From Heterostelium multicystogenum (Eukaryota; Evosea; Eumycetozoa; Acytosteliales; Acytosteliaceae): a DNA stretch of 64,000 nt. Under the pieces are notes generated by a model. The model saw nothing but the letters and a program-made list of their open reading frames with translations. It was not told the DNA's origin and searched no databases. Both the position numbers and the translations under genes were made by a program. Position 1 is the stretch's first letter, and each line of letters begins with the position of its first letter. Shown piece by piece: positions 11,834 to 21,839 of the stretch. Where the stretch lies: contig RCNN01000126.1 in NCBI GenBank assembly GCA_003667245.1, positions 54,721 to 118,720 on the forward strand, in the 5' to 3' direction.

Positions 11834-13185
11834 TCAGTCGGTGAAGGTACAGCTTCTGCTGTTGTTTTTGAAGTAGTATTTGTTGTTAAATTTGTTGTTG
11901 TTTGATTTTGTTCTTGGTCTTGTTTGCTGCTGCTGTTGTTGTTCATTTTCCATTTCTTTTAAATCACGCTTCTCTTTGTTTGTTAATGTTCTGATCATTG
12001 GAACATTCTCACGGTATCTTCTGTCGATTTCGTCGAGGATGTCGTAGAATTGAGTCATCTCATAGAGGTGACCAGTTTTTCACGAAGATCTTCGTAGTGT
12101 TCGCACTCCTTCTTCAAACATCTTGTAGAAATGTGAACGAACAATATGATATGGTGTTGGATACTTCTTGACCATCTCCAAGTACTCTCTGCAGAGGGTA
12201 GTTGCTCCAATGACTTCGGGTCCATGGAACATCGATGGGTTGTTTAATATACCTTCGGCTGACATGACACCGTCAGCACCAGTCTCCTTCAAACACTCTT
12301 CAATGTCACCAAACTCAAGAACACTACCATTTGCAATTACAGGTATACTCATTACCTCCCTAAAATTGATAATCATTACATATAAGTGGGATGCAATAGA
12401 TTTAGTAGATGTTGCTTCACTTACTTGATGGCTTTGATAGCTTTCCAATTGGCATGTGGTTGGCTATGTCCTTTTTGTTCTTTGGTACGTCCGTGAACGG
12501 TGAGAAGTTGACAACCAGCTTCTTGAAGTTGTTAATGCAAGTTTGATTGTGTCATCGAGGTTGGGAAGTAATCTAATCTTACAGAAGATGGGGACCGAGA
12601 CCTCTTTGTGTAGTGCTCTGACCATAGGCAAAATTGATGTCTGGTTTCTCCAGAAGGAAAGCTCCGTAGTTTCCACGACGTGCAATTCCTTGAGGACAAC
12701 CAAGATTCAAATCGATGGCATCGCACTGACTCTCAACCATCTTCGCAGCCTGCACAATATATTCAACTTCATTTCCACAGAACTGAACCACCAAAGGTCT
12801 ATCTTCTTTGGCAATTTCAAAGTTCTCCAGTCTGTAGGTTGCATTGGTTGCGTAGTTCTTGCTGTGGAACATTGGGGTGTATACGAGATCTGCTTTGTAT
12901 TTTCTGCAAAGCATACGGAATGCAAGAAAAGTGTGATCGATCATCGGTGCCACGATGTGCTTTGGTGACTTGAGCACATCTCTGAAGAACTGATAGCCAC
13001 CCAGCTTTGTAGTGGGTGTGGTGAACATGGGTACGATTGAATTTCTATACATTTGCTCGGCACCTTCTTTCTCTTCGCTTGAGAAAAACAATCTATTGTT
13101 GAGATCCTGCGTGATTAGACTATTACCTTCACCTTCTATACCGGCAATATCCAACTCTCGTTGGTCTTTTATCGCCTCTCTTCAT
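11834..13185 (-). CDS. tRNA-dihydrouridine synthase, DUS1-like
   Basis: Flavin enzyme that reduces uridine in the D-loop of tRNA (DUS1 type: positions 16/17). Two exons: 13185-12425 and 12359-11834, with a GTAAGT/TTTAG intron in phase 2. Recognisable blocks in order are [120 protein letters not shown] and [19 protein letters not shown]. This is the full TIM barrel of the family. The tail is Gln/Asn-rich. Four or more single-base shifts (near 12600, 12530, 12100 and 12078) and one near the start are needed. Every conserved block survives, which argues for sequence error. The start is uncertain: ATG at 13185, or one near 13150 in the domain frame. Confidence 0.82.
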
Positions 13186-13493
13186 AAATAAGACTTTGAA
13201 TGTAATGTTATAACAAGAGTAGTAATAATAAAAATAGGTAGATAGATAAAATCAATTGACTTTATTAATAACGGACATGCACGAATGTCAAAAAAAAAAA
13301 AAACAAATAATAAAAAACGAATCCCCTGCTAAAATGGTTCCAAAATGAGAAAAAAAAACATAATACCATTTGGGAATAGTGTCCAAAATGAAGTGTTTAG
13401 GAATGTTGGATTTTTAGTGGCAAAACTGGAAAAGGATTAATATGATCTTTTGAACAATATCATGATCAAGATACTGATGATGATCTTGAAATA
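13186..13493. other. Tandem-gene spacer
   Basis: AT-rich gap of about 300 bases between two same-strand genes, with an A run near 13291-13303. It should include the DUS1-like promoter and the 3' end of the PH-domain gene downstream. No coding signal. Confidence 0.45.
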
Positions 13494-15274
13494 TTAAATA
13501 TATATATTTATGTATATGTTATTTATTGGCTGGTTGTGCTTGTGGGTGGTACAACTGAGTTGGGTTGTTGAGTTTGGTGCGTAGGGAAAAGATGGTTGTC
13601 CTGGTGCTGGATATGGGTATGGTTGTCCTGGTACCATTGGGGGTATGGGTATGGTTGTCCAGGTTGCATGGGGGGATATGTGTATGGTTGTCCTGCTGGT
13701 GGTTGTTGTCCTGGCGCCATTTGGTTGCTGTCCAGGTTGCATTGGTGGGTATGGGAATGGTTGTCCAGGTTGCATTGGTGGATATATATATGGTTGGGGT
13801 TGTCCTTGTGGTTGCTTTGGATCAGCATTTGGAGCTCCTGTTGGTGGTTGTTGTCCTGGTTGCATTGGTGGATATCCAGGATATCCATATGGGTAGAAAT
13901 AGCCTTGTGGTGGATATCCCATAAATTGCTGTGGTGGATAGTAGTATCCTTGTTGTGGTTGATTTGGATCATTTGTCAATGGTCCCCCCGCTGGTTGCTG
14001 TATAGTTGGTTGTGGTGAGCTGGTTGTTGTTGTGGAGCAGGTTGTGCTTGAGTAGGTTGTGCAGGTTGTGCTGCTGGTTTGGCCTGAGCCTTTGGTTGTT
14101 GATTTAGTTGTTGCGGAGTGGGTTGAGGAAGTGGTTTAGAAACTCCAGGTTGTGGTGGAGGATATTGAGGTGGTGATGAATTTTCAGTAGATAGTGCAAT
14201 TGGTTGTGAAATAGCTGCAGGTTTCAAATTTAATTGAGAACCCTGATTAACAGCTGGTAGTTTACGTGGTGGACCTCCAGTTGGTTGTTGGAGTCCATTA
14301 GAGGGGCGTACTATATTTTGTGGGGCCATGGGTCCTGTCGTTGGTCTTGGCGGAATATTAGTTGGTGGACCACTGATGGTACCACTGGATGGACGAGTTC
14401 CTTGAACAGGTGCTTGATTTAAATTAATGGAAGTTGGAATTGGACCACCACCTATAGTTGCGCTTGTTGGTCTGGTTTGTGGGGATTGTTGTGATGGTTG
14501 AGTATTAGATGACTTGGGTGGAGATGACTGATTACCACTAGTTGGTGGAGTTGGTTGTCTAGCAACTGGTTGTGGTTGTGTTTCTATTGGTTGAGTGGCT
14601 AGTTGAGGAGTTGGTTGGATTGGTTGGATTGGTTGGATTGGTTGAATTGGTGTAACAGCAGTTGCAGGCAAGTTGGAGCTTGAAGGTTGTTTTTGCAATT
14701 GAGCTTCGATTGGTATATTTGGATTTGGTTGTTGGATACCACTTAGGTTAAGTTGATTTATGGAATGAACAAGTTGAACAGCAGGCAAACCCTTCAAAAT
14801 ATTTATATTCTTTTGGATTGCGTCAACCCATAGAGTTGCCTCCTCCTTTGTGTCGGAAACACATGGATATGTTCTTTTTTTGTTGTTATAATATGAAATT
14901 CTTTTGCGTGTACCAATTTAACCTCTGACTTTTCATCAATTTCAAAGAAACCTTTACAAAATAGATCCTATCATTAATTGATAATAAAAGATTATTAGGA
15001 CTATTGAATTGAAAACCAATGAAATCAAGATACATACACCTTTATATTTGAAATAGAATACTTTTCTTTCCTTTCAAAAGGAACCATCTTTTCTTTTTTG
15101 ATTTAACACTTCCACCCTCTTTGACAAGGTATCCCTCAATATCAGGATTTTGTCTGTCATCTAAATTAACTTTTCCCTATTATAAATTGATCAAATATTA
15201 ATATTTTCAGATATTTCTTTTTTGTTTTTCTTTTCAATGTTGAATTGTAATATACATACTGCTGTCTTACCCAT
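13494..15274 (-). CDS. PH-domain protein with Pro/Gln-rich tail
   Basis: Probable phosphoinositide-binding or adaptor protein. Exon 1 is tiny (ATG at 15274, MGKTA) and is followed by GTATGT...TAATAG. Exon 2 begins GKVNLDDRQNPDIEGYLVKEGG. With two homopolymer corrections the PH domain reads DIEGYLVKEGG, KKKRWFLLKGKK, KGFFEIDEKSEVKLV and, at the end, EEATLWVDAIQKNI with the invariant Trp of the last helix. An intron separates the two halves of the domain (about 15030-14960). The remaining roughly 400 residues are Pro/Gln/Ser-rich, with a PIQ repeat at 14612-14650, then a Tyr-rich repeat array (YPPMQPGQ) at about 13600-13880. The C-terminus is uncertain: the stop is at 13494 in one frame or about 13519 in another. 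Known PH families do not tell me its lipid. Confidence 0.75.
13600..13885 (-). repeat. Coding tandem repeats (YPPMQPGQ type)
   Basis: Imperfect units of about 24-33 bases encode tyrosine/proline motifs such as YPPMQPGQPFPYPPMQPGQ and YPYPAPGQ. This is a low-complexity, probably disordered, aromatic tail. Confidence 0.75.
14612..14650 (-). repeat. Nine-base tandem repeat encoding Pro-Ile-Gln
   Basis: Four near-identical units of GGTTGGATT on the plus strand. They encode PIQPIQPIQPIQP within the PH-domain protein. Confidence 0.85.
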
Positions 15275-16214
15275 TATTATTATGAATAATATTATTTATT
15301 TGTTTGATTATATTTGTTTGTTTTTTTTTTTTTTGAAAACTTGATTTAATAAATTTATAAGCCTTGATCTTTTTATGTACTTATATATGTATATTTTATC
15401 TATATATATATTTGCTGTTGTAGATATTAAAATGAAATGACAACTATTGGTATATTTGCATAAAAATGTGTGAGGCAAGTATCTGTTGATGATGTTTTTT
15501 GTTATGATATTTTGTATGGTATTGATAAATATTGTTGTTGCTTGATTCTGAAACTCACTCCGTTTGAGGACCAAATCAGTAGCTGCCCTAATTGATAAAT
15601 GATCATAATAAAAATTAAAATAAAAACTTTAATAATAATTATATAAATGTGGATTATTATTTTGGATTGTGATCATTTATTCAGTAGTATCTCAAAACAA
15701 TTTAGTTGATGTCATTTTTTTTAGGTGCCCGAAAGTGCCCCCTATTTACTGCAACGACTACTCTAATTCACTCTGAAAAATCATCCCCAGTTGAAAAAAA
15801 ACAATTAAAAAAATTGATAGCAAGGCTAAATCTCATCGGCTTCGAAACATGCCACTGAAAATCGCAATTAATGCGGAATCAGACACCCAAATCATCCAAA
15901 AAACACATCAACAATCATTTAACAAAATACAAAAAAAAATAAACATCCCAAACAACAAAACAATCAGGAGTAAGGACACTTTAATAGTGTTAGCAGTCAG
16001 CCAGCTTTGCAGAATGGATCTAGATCATGTTTTTTAATTAATTTGATTGATTTTAAAACAATCGAATCCTGATTAGTGATCAATCACCACCATGACTTCA
16101 ATGACATGTCAGACTATTAGATTTTGTAAACCAAGATAAGTTTGGTTTTAAACTTTAGAAATAGTTACAACTACATAAACATTTGATATATCTTTGGTTG
16201 GCTACGGTTATTTA
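15275..16214. other. Spacer upstream of the PH-domain gene
   Basis: About 0.9 kb, AT-rich with T runs (15320-15333) and A runs. The minus frame 15308-15574 and plus frame 15849-16037 have spacer-like composition and no domains. Likely contains the PH-gene promoter and the 3' end of the RS-rich gene. Confidence 0.45.
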
Positions 16215-17367
16215 TTAGTCACTACTGCTATCACTCCTATAGCTGTGTGATTCCTTTTTTAGTTTCTTCTTCAGCTTCCTCTTTTCCTTTCTAAGTTTCT
16301 TTCTCTTTTTCGCTCTTTTCTCTCCTTTCTTTTTCTCTCTTTTCTCTCCCTTCTCTTTCTCTTTGATCTTTCCTCAGATGAAGAAGTTGATGACAACGAA
16401 GAAGAGGAAGACCTTGACCTCGACCTCGACCTTGACCTCGACCTTGACTTAGATCTTGATCTTTTTCTATTTCTTGAGCGTTTATAGCTGTCATAGTCAC
16501 TGTCACTATCACTTCCACTTCCACTTCCACTTCCACTGTCACTTTCACTCTTGTCAATATATATGTCTATATCAATGCCATATTTATCTTGTAGTTCTTT
16601 AATGAGTTGCTTATCTTTAGCTTCATCGTGAACTCTACTTCCGATTCTACCTCTTCCTCTAACTTTGGTTGTCAAAAGTATTTCTGGAATGTCATCATCA
16701 AATTCTTCATCTATTATAGCATCTCTTTCGTCATAGTCCTTACTATAAGGATCTTCGGAGTCATCTTCATCTCTTTTGTCACTGGAAGTGGCTTCACTGA
16801 GCCTCTTCATTCTCTGGTCGTGGTTCAGTTCCCTTTGTCTAGCCAATTTTTCTCTCTCCGATTCCCATTTATTTACCTCATGTTCCTTCTCTCTCCTGTA
16901 TCTATCATCATGATAGCTATCTCTTTCTTTGCTTCTATCTCTACTTCTATCTCTACTTCTATCTCTACCCCTGTCTCTATCATTATTGTTATCTCTATCT
17001 CTATCTCTATCTCTACTAACAAGATTTGATAGATGTTTGTTGGCTTCTTCTTTTTCCTGATTTGCTAGATGAGCATTGTGACTGACAGTATTAGAATAAC
17101 ATTCTCTAGATAAGTGACACTAGGTGATGCATTTCTACCACTAAACTTATCATTAAATATATTATTATTATTATGATCCGATTTGATAGTATTTGATTCT
17201 ATATCATCATTTATATCATCTGTATCATTATTATTATTTTCATTATTTTTGTTATTTGATAGTAATAATCTTATATATCCATTACTAAATTCTAATTTCT
17301 CTAATATATCTTTATCTAAATTGTTTTTATTATTATTATTATTATTATTATCACTTGATGAATCCAT
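16215..17367 (-). CDS. RS/RD-rich nuclear protein, probable splicing-related factor
   Basis: Starts MDSSSDNNNNNNN at 17367 with an Asn/Asp-rich N-terminus. One frame change near 17100-17120 leads to a charged segment (EANKHLSNLVSRDRDRDRD, then RDRSRDRSRDRS). Next is a conserved-looking middle (RQRELNHDQRMKRLSEA, YSKDYDERDAIIDEEFDD, then KVRGRGRIGSRVHDEAKD and LIKELQDKYGID). After it come a Ser/Asp run and a long RS domain (SRSRSRSRSRS). A second frame change near 16290-16400 gives a Lys-rich end, KKESHSYRSDSSSD, stopping at 16215. RS domains commonly mediate contacts among splicing factors in nuclear speckles. I could not place the middle segment in a named family. No RNA-binding domain is visible. 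Confidence 0.68.
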
Positions 17368-18101
17368 CCAAATTGAGAGTTGCCTTGGTAATTATCAGCT
17401 GATAATTATAATCTATTGAATATAGTCCCACCAAAATCAATCAGATCTGTATGTGGACATATTTCACTGGGTGACAACTCCATATAAATTGGTCTATGGA
17501 CAGAATTATTTTTTTTAAATTATTTTTTCAGCAAATACATCAACAAGCTTAACAGTTAGAACAAAAAGATCAACAAATACAACAATTGGAGCAAATAATA
17601 CTATTCTAAAGGAAAATCAACACGTTTTATCTCAATGTGATCTTATTGTTAGAGAATTAAAAGAAGAAATACTGCATAAGATAAACAAATATTACAAATT
17701 CAATAACAAACTCAACAAATACAAGATATCATTGATGTTTCAAATCATTCCATTCTAATAACCCCGTACAAATTGCTTAGCTAAGAAGTTAAGTTTACTA
17801 ATAAAACAGTTCAATGATGAAAATGTCAATCCAACACAACCAAATTTTTTCATTTTTACCTAACATCGATTGTTTTTCTTTTTTATTTTTCTGATAGACT
17901 TTTTTTGGAATTTTACCATATTAATTTAGAAATTGGTAGTTGAGAATTTGATCTATATAGACTGGCATTTTTAAGAAATCAATTCCAAAATGAACCACAC
18001 AGGTCTGAATATTTTTTTCAGTCACACGATAACTTTTTTTAAAAATTCTTTGACATTGCCAATCCGAGGACATATTTTCAAAATAATCACAATTTTTGGA
18101 A
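17368..18101. other. Divergent spacer containing a decayed coding fragment
   Basis: About 730 bases between divergent genes. The outer parts are AT-rich promoter-like DNA. The centre (17529-17758) looks like eroded coding sequence and is listed separately. Confidence 0.45.
17529..17758 (+). pseudogene. Eroded Gln-rich coiled-coil coding fragment
   Basis: Conceptual reading gives QQIHQQA, stop, QLEQKDQQIQQLEQII, then after a frame change ENQHVLSQCDLIVRELKEEI and HKINKYYKFNNK, with a stop near 17758. The regular Gln/Leu/Glu pattern and balanced codon use resemble a coiled coil and differ from the surrounding spacer. There is no start codon, there are in-frame stops, and there is no clean intron. 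I infer a remnant of a gene. Family unknown. Confidence 0.45.
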
Positions 18102-19493
18102 ATGGATATTCAAACATTTAGATCTATTATTATAAATAATAAATATATTTGCAAAATAATATTCGATTATGTATATACTTTAAATAGAAAGCTGGCTAAG
18201 AGACAGTATCAATGGCGTCTGCTGGCCCAGGATACTTCTCAATTGATTTGCTATGGGTACATCGAGGCTATGAAGGAGTCGTTGGATCAAAATAATACGA
18301 GGTTTCATATGGAGTGGCTGTACTATGCTGCATGTTCTGGGAGGATCGACATATTTTCTTACCTAGTCGATCGTTTCCAAGTCTCGTTCGATCGTCTTGA
18401 TGATCAATTGCTATCCAATGCCGCTCAAAATGGCAGACATGAAATGATCAGATATCTTGAGAGTACCTATCCTCAGGTTGAGTGGGCCTACCATCGAGCC
18501 TATATAGTGGCGCCACTCTCGAAAGACATGGAGATGCTTAAGTTTTGTACAAGTAAAGTCGATGAGTTGGATGCCCACGAAGTTGTGAATGCTGGTATGT
18601 ATACTGTCTTTGACAACGCTGCCAAAGCTGGCCAACTAAATATGATACAGTGGCTGCTATCCAACCGTCGCCAAGATTTGGTGGGTAATCGAATGTGGTT
18701 ATACGCAATTGAGAGAAACCATGTTGACGTTCTCGAGTTTCTGAAGCAGCAAAAGTTGATTCCTTTGGTCTTTAACATCCAGAAACCAATGATTATTGCA
18801 GTTAGAAAGGGTAGCTTAGAAGCAATGAAATGGTTGCATAGTAATAGATTCGATAGCATCACTTCGGCTTTGGAGATGGATAATGCAGCAGATAGAGGCG
18901 ACCTGGAAATGTTAATGTGGATAAGTCAGAACTACTCGGGTGGTTGCACAAGCAAAACAATGGACACTGCTGCAAAAAAAGGATATCTTGACGTTGTTAA
19001 ATGGCTGCACCAGAACCGCACTGAAGGATGCACAACAATGGCGATGGACAGGGCAGCTAGCAATGGCCACATTGATGTTGTTGCCTGGCTGCAGGAGAAC
19101 CGTACGGAGGGGTGTACCCAGACAGCTATGACAGAGGCACTTCAAATGAACCATATGAATGTTGTCAAGTATTTGCATTTCCATCGAACAGAGGGCTGTT
19201 CATCGAAAGGTATAGATTCAATAATTATCCATGGTTCACTTGAAGATGCTAAATGGGTTTTGGAGAATCGAACTGAATTATGTTCATCCGATATACTGCA
19301 GGATGCCATAGAAAGAGGTATAGAATTTGTCAAGCTGATCTTTGAAAAAAGAAGTCACATTGATTTCCACATCAGAACCAATTGGTTTACTCCAGTGACT
19401 TTAGCAAAGTTTTTGAAAAAGAATGATGTTGCCAGATGGTTAGAAAATAACTTGCCTTCTGACATGTCGGAAGACTCCAAATGGTCAGATTAA
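18102..19493 (+). CDS. Dictyostelid-type ankyrin-repeat protein
   Basis: Single exon of 463 codons from the ATG at 18102. The N-terminus MDIQTFRSIIINNKYICKII leads into IFDYVYTLNRKLAKRQYQW, the F-box-like/IIDYV opening typical of this large amoebal family. Repeats of about 30-35 residues follow, with the unit (G)xxDVVxWLxxNRTEGCTxxAMDxAA. Clear copies are at 18935-19190 (DVVKWLHQNRTEGCT, DVVAWLQENRTEGCT, NVVKYLHFHRTEGCS). These are divergent ankyrin repeats, a protein-interaction scaffold. Similar proteins are numerous in dictyostelids, Acanthamoeba and giant viruses of amoebae. The reading frame is intact and no signal peptide is seen. The partner is unknown. Confidence 0.85.
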   Translation: MDIQTFRSIIINNKYICKIIFDYVYTLNRKLAKRQYQWRLLAQDTSQLICYGYIEAMKESLDQNNTRFHMEWLYYAACSGRIDIFSYLVDRFQVSFDRLDDQLLSNAAQNGRHEMIRYLESTYPQVEWAYHRAYIVAPLSKDMEMLKFCTSKVDELDAHEVVNAGMYTVFDNAAKAGQLNMIQWLLSNRRQDLVGNRMWLYAIERNHVDVLEFLKQQKLIPLVFNIQKPMIIAVRKGSLEAMKWLHSNRFDSITSALEMDNAADRGDLEMLMWISQNYSGGCTSKTMDTAAKKGYLDVVKWLHQNRTEGCTTMAMDRAASNGHIDVVAWLQENRTEGCTQTAMTEALQMNHMNVVKYLHFHRTEGCSSKGIDSIIIHGSLEDAKWVLENRTELCSSDILQDAIERGIEFVKLIFEKRSHIDFHIRTNWFTPVTLAKFLKKNDVARWLENNLPSDMSEDSKWSD

Positions 19494-19616
19494 TAAAGAT
19501 TTGTTGGTTGGTTAGTTTCAGAACCAAAGCAAAGATGGAATGGTTTGGATGGTAATTGAATAATTAATTTATTGTGATAAGAGCAGCTCCAGTTTTGATC
19601 CTTGATAGCTGATCAT

Positions 19617-21229
19617 TTATACAGAAATTTTCAAGTGTGTATTTTCAAAATGGTGCTTAAGGTTGAAGGAACTTTTTCCTCCTAGAAGGTAGAGATATGA
19701 TTCATTTCTTGATATCCTATGGTATAAAATTTGAAGACTGGGCACATTGTTCTTCAAATCAATGACAAGCTGATTTACACATAAATCGTTAATATTTAGT
19801 CTGTATATTCCATCTTTGTATTGAAGATAGATGTATCCCTGTCCATCGAAGCATGCCGATAGAAATGTGAAAGTTTCTTCCAATTTAAAACTAATACGTT
19901 TTTGGACGGATTTTTTGGTTTTGGGTTCGAAAACGCAGAGAATTGGTTTCCTTTTTGCGATTGAGAAGATCAATTCATTGTAGAAGAATATGAACACCTG
20001 GCCAATCTGCCAATATCAAAGGTATATCTTTGAGTTTTCACATTGAACGTACTGATTATATTATCACTATTTAAAATATAGATTCTATCTATTCCATCAA
20101 AGCAAACTGAAGAATTTCCACGTCCATAGAATCTGCCAACTTTTTCGAGTGTTTTGGTTATCATTGAGAATCTGAAGTATATGTCTGGTTGCTGATTACA
20201 TCCAAAAATGTAAACATATTCACCAACTGTTACAAGAGAGCTGTTGGTGCCTTCTAGATCAATGCCCAATTTAATATTCTGACAATCATTTTTTGAGTAA
20301 ATTGATCAAAGTTGCTGATTTTCCATTTGCGATGGAGAAAATGAATGACTCATCTTAAGATTTGGCGAATCCATCTCTCGACTGGTTAAATTGATTGACT
20401 GATTAATAAATTCACTGAGCTTCTTGAAATCAATTTGTTGAGTGAACAAATGATAATCAGTATTTGTAGATGGTGACTTTGTCGGAGTAGAGGTAATATC
20501 CAGTAAAAGATCCAATACCATGGAGTCATCGTTTTGATAGTGAGGTCTGTGCATTTTGAATATCGAACCTATCATCATCACTGAAGATAGAGTGTATATG
20601 AGAGATTATAAAAGAATTGAGAGTGGAATTGGAATCAATTGAAGATATCACTGCTTCAAGTGATGTATCGTCGTTGGAAACTGCCATTTGATTCTTGTCA
20701 TTGTTGCCTTCAGTGTCGACCAATGGGTTTTCTAAAGCTCGTACCATCTTGATGATTCCAACTATATCTTTAAGGCAAACGAGATTGATCTCTATATGAT
20801 CGAGATTTGTTTGTTTTTCTTCGATAAGCGGTTTCTTCATCTTATGTTCCTCTATGACAAGATAGTCATGCAACTGCTTGAAGTGTTGAGAAATATCTTT
20901 CTCTGTTTTATCGACCGTCTTGTATCGAAGTGAGGCAGTCTTTAAATTGTCCCACATCTCTGAAATGATGGTGTTTAAATGAGTGTGGCTTGCCTTTGAC
21001 TCTGTAGATTTCGATAAATCTTTATTCTGGTCAGTTGAAATAATGGGATACATCTCTTTGAAGACATCATGATATCATCGATATGATCACAGAATTGATT
21101 GTGATCATTGTATTCTTTGATATGTACCGTCAAGCATCTGGAACACATTAGCTTTTCGCATTTGTAGCAAATAGTATCGCATATTCTTTGGTGATTCGAA
21201 CATAAAAGGTCTGTATTTATATTGTCCAT
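19617..21229 (-). CDS. B-box zinc-finger protein with propeller-like C-terminus
   Basis: Starts MDNINTDLLCSNHQRICD at 21229. A B-box follows, CSNHQRICDTICYKCEKLMC then SRCLTVHIKEYNDHNQFCDH, with all expected Cys/His ligands. Next come a helical coiled-coil region (IISEMWDNLKTASLRYKTVD; HFKQLHDYLVIEEHKMKK) and a Ser-rich linker. The C-terminal half has repeated beta-blade-like phrases: GEYVYIFGCNQQPDIYFRF, SVCFDGIDRIYILNSDN, FDGQGYIYLQYKDGIYRLN and SYLYLLGGKSS, resembling a Kelch-like propeller. Frame changes are needed near 21060, 20560, 20285 and 19985. Such B-box/Kelch-like proteins form a large dictyostelid family of unknown function. With this many shifts a pseudogene is possible, but the motifs are intact. 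Confidence 0.68.
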
Positions 21230-21501
21230 CTTTCGTTTTCGTTTTTGAAAGACCAACCAATAATGTATTTATGTCATCTGAATTTGATAGAATAAAAATC
21301 AAATTCCTGAAATTGTATTTTTTGAGTAAAGAGTAAAATTGTTTTGAAGATCATTGTCTAGAATCAGATTTAAAATTAATTTTTGTTAAAATTGTTTTAC
21401 AGATAAATTTATGGAAATAATTATTTATTGCAATAAGATAAATGTATCAGTCTACAATAATTTATAATGAAAGATGGTTTACAGGTTTGATTGAGTAAAA
21501 T

Positions 21502-21839
21502 TTATGGGCATGTGTGGCATCCACCTCCACCCAAAACACCTCCTAATAATCCACCAACGGTACCCAAAACACCACCGAGAAGACCACCCAAGTTAATGTT
21601 AACATTGGCATCGATGTTAATTCCACCACCGTTACCTCCACAACCACCACATGCAACATTGTTGGCAGATTGAGCAGAAGCACTTTGAGATTGAACTTCC
21701 AAAGGATGCTCTGGTCATTGAGGATGGCTTAACATTACCCATAGTTGAAAGTGAACCTATTATTTATTATATATTAGCATATTGGATTTAATATTAGAAA
21801 ACTAATCAAATTGGTTAGCTTCATACCTAAGATAGTCAT
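21502..21839 (-). CDS. HssA/2C/7E-family glycine-rich miniprotein
   Basis: Small protein of about 90 residues. Exon 1 is 13 bases (ATG at 21839, MTIL) followed by a GTATGA...AATAG intron and exon 2 from 21756. The sequence GSLSTMGNVKPSSM, a Ser/Ala/Gln stretch and NNVACGGCGGNGGG are followed by GGLLGGVLGTVGGLLGGVL and a Cys-containing end (GGGGCHTCP). This is the layout of the dictyostelid HssA/2C/7E family, expressed in development and present in many copies. A one-base shift near 21690 joins the N-terminal and Gly-rich frames. Function unknown. Confidence 0.78.

Noticed and set aside
13565..14018. Plus-strand Gly/Cys/Trp-rich frames
   Set aside because: Antisense shadows of the Tyr/Pro/Gln repeats of the PH-domain gene.
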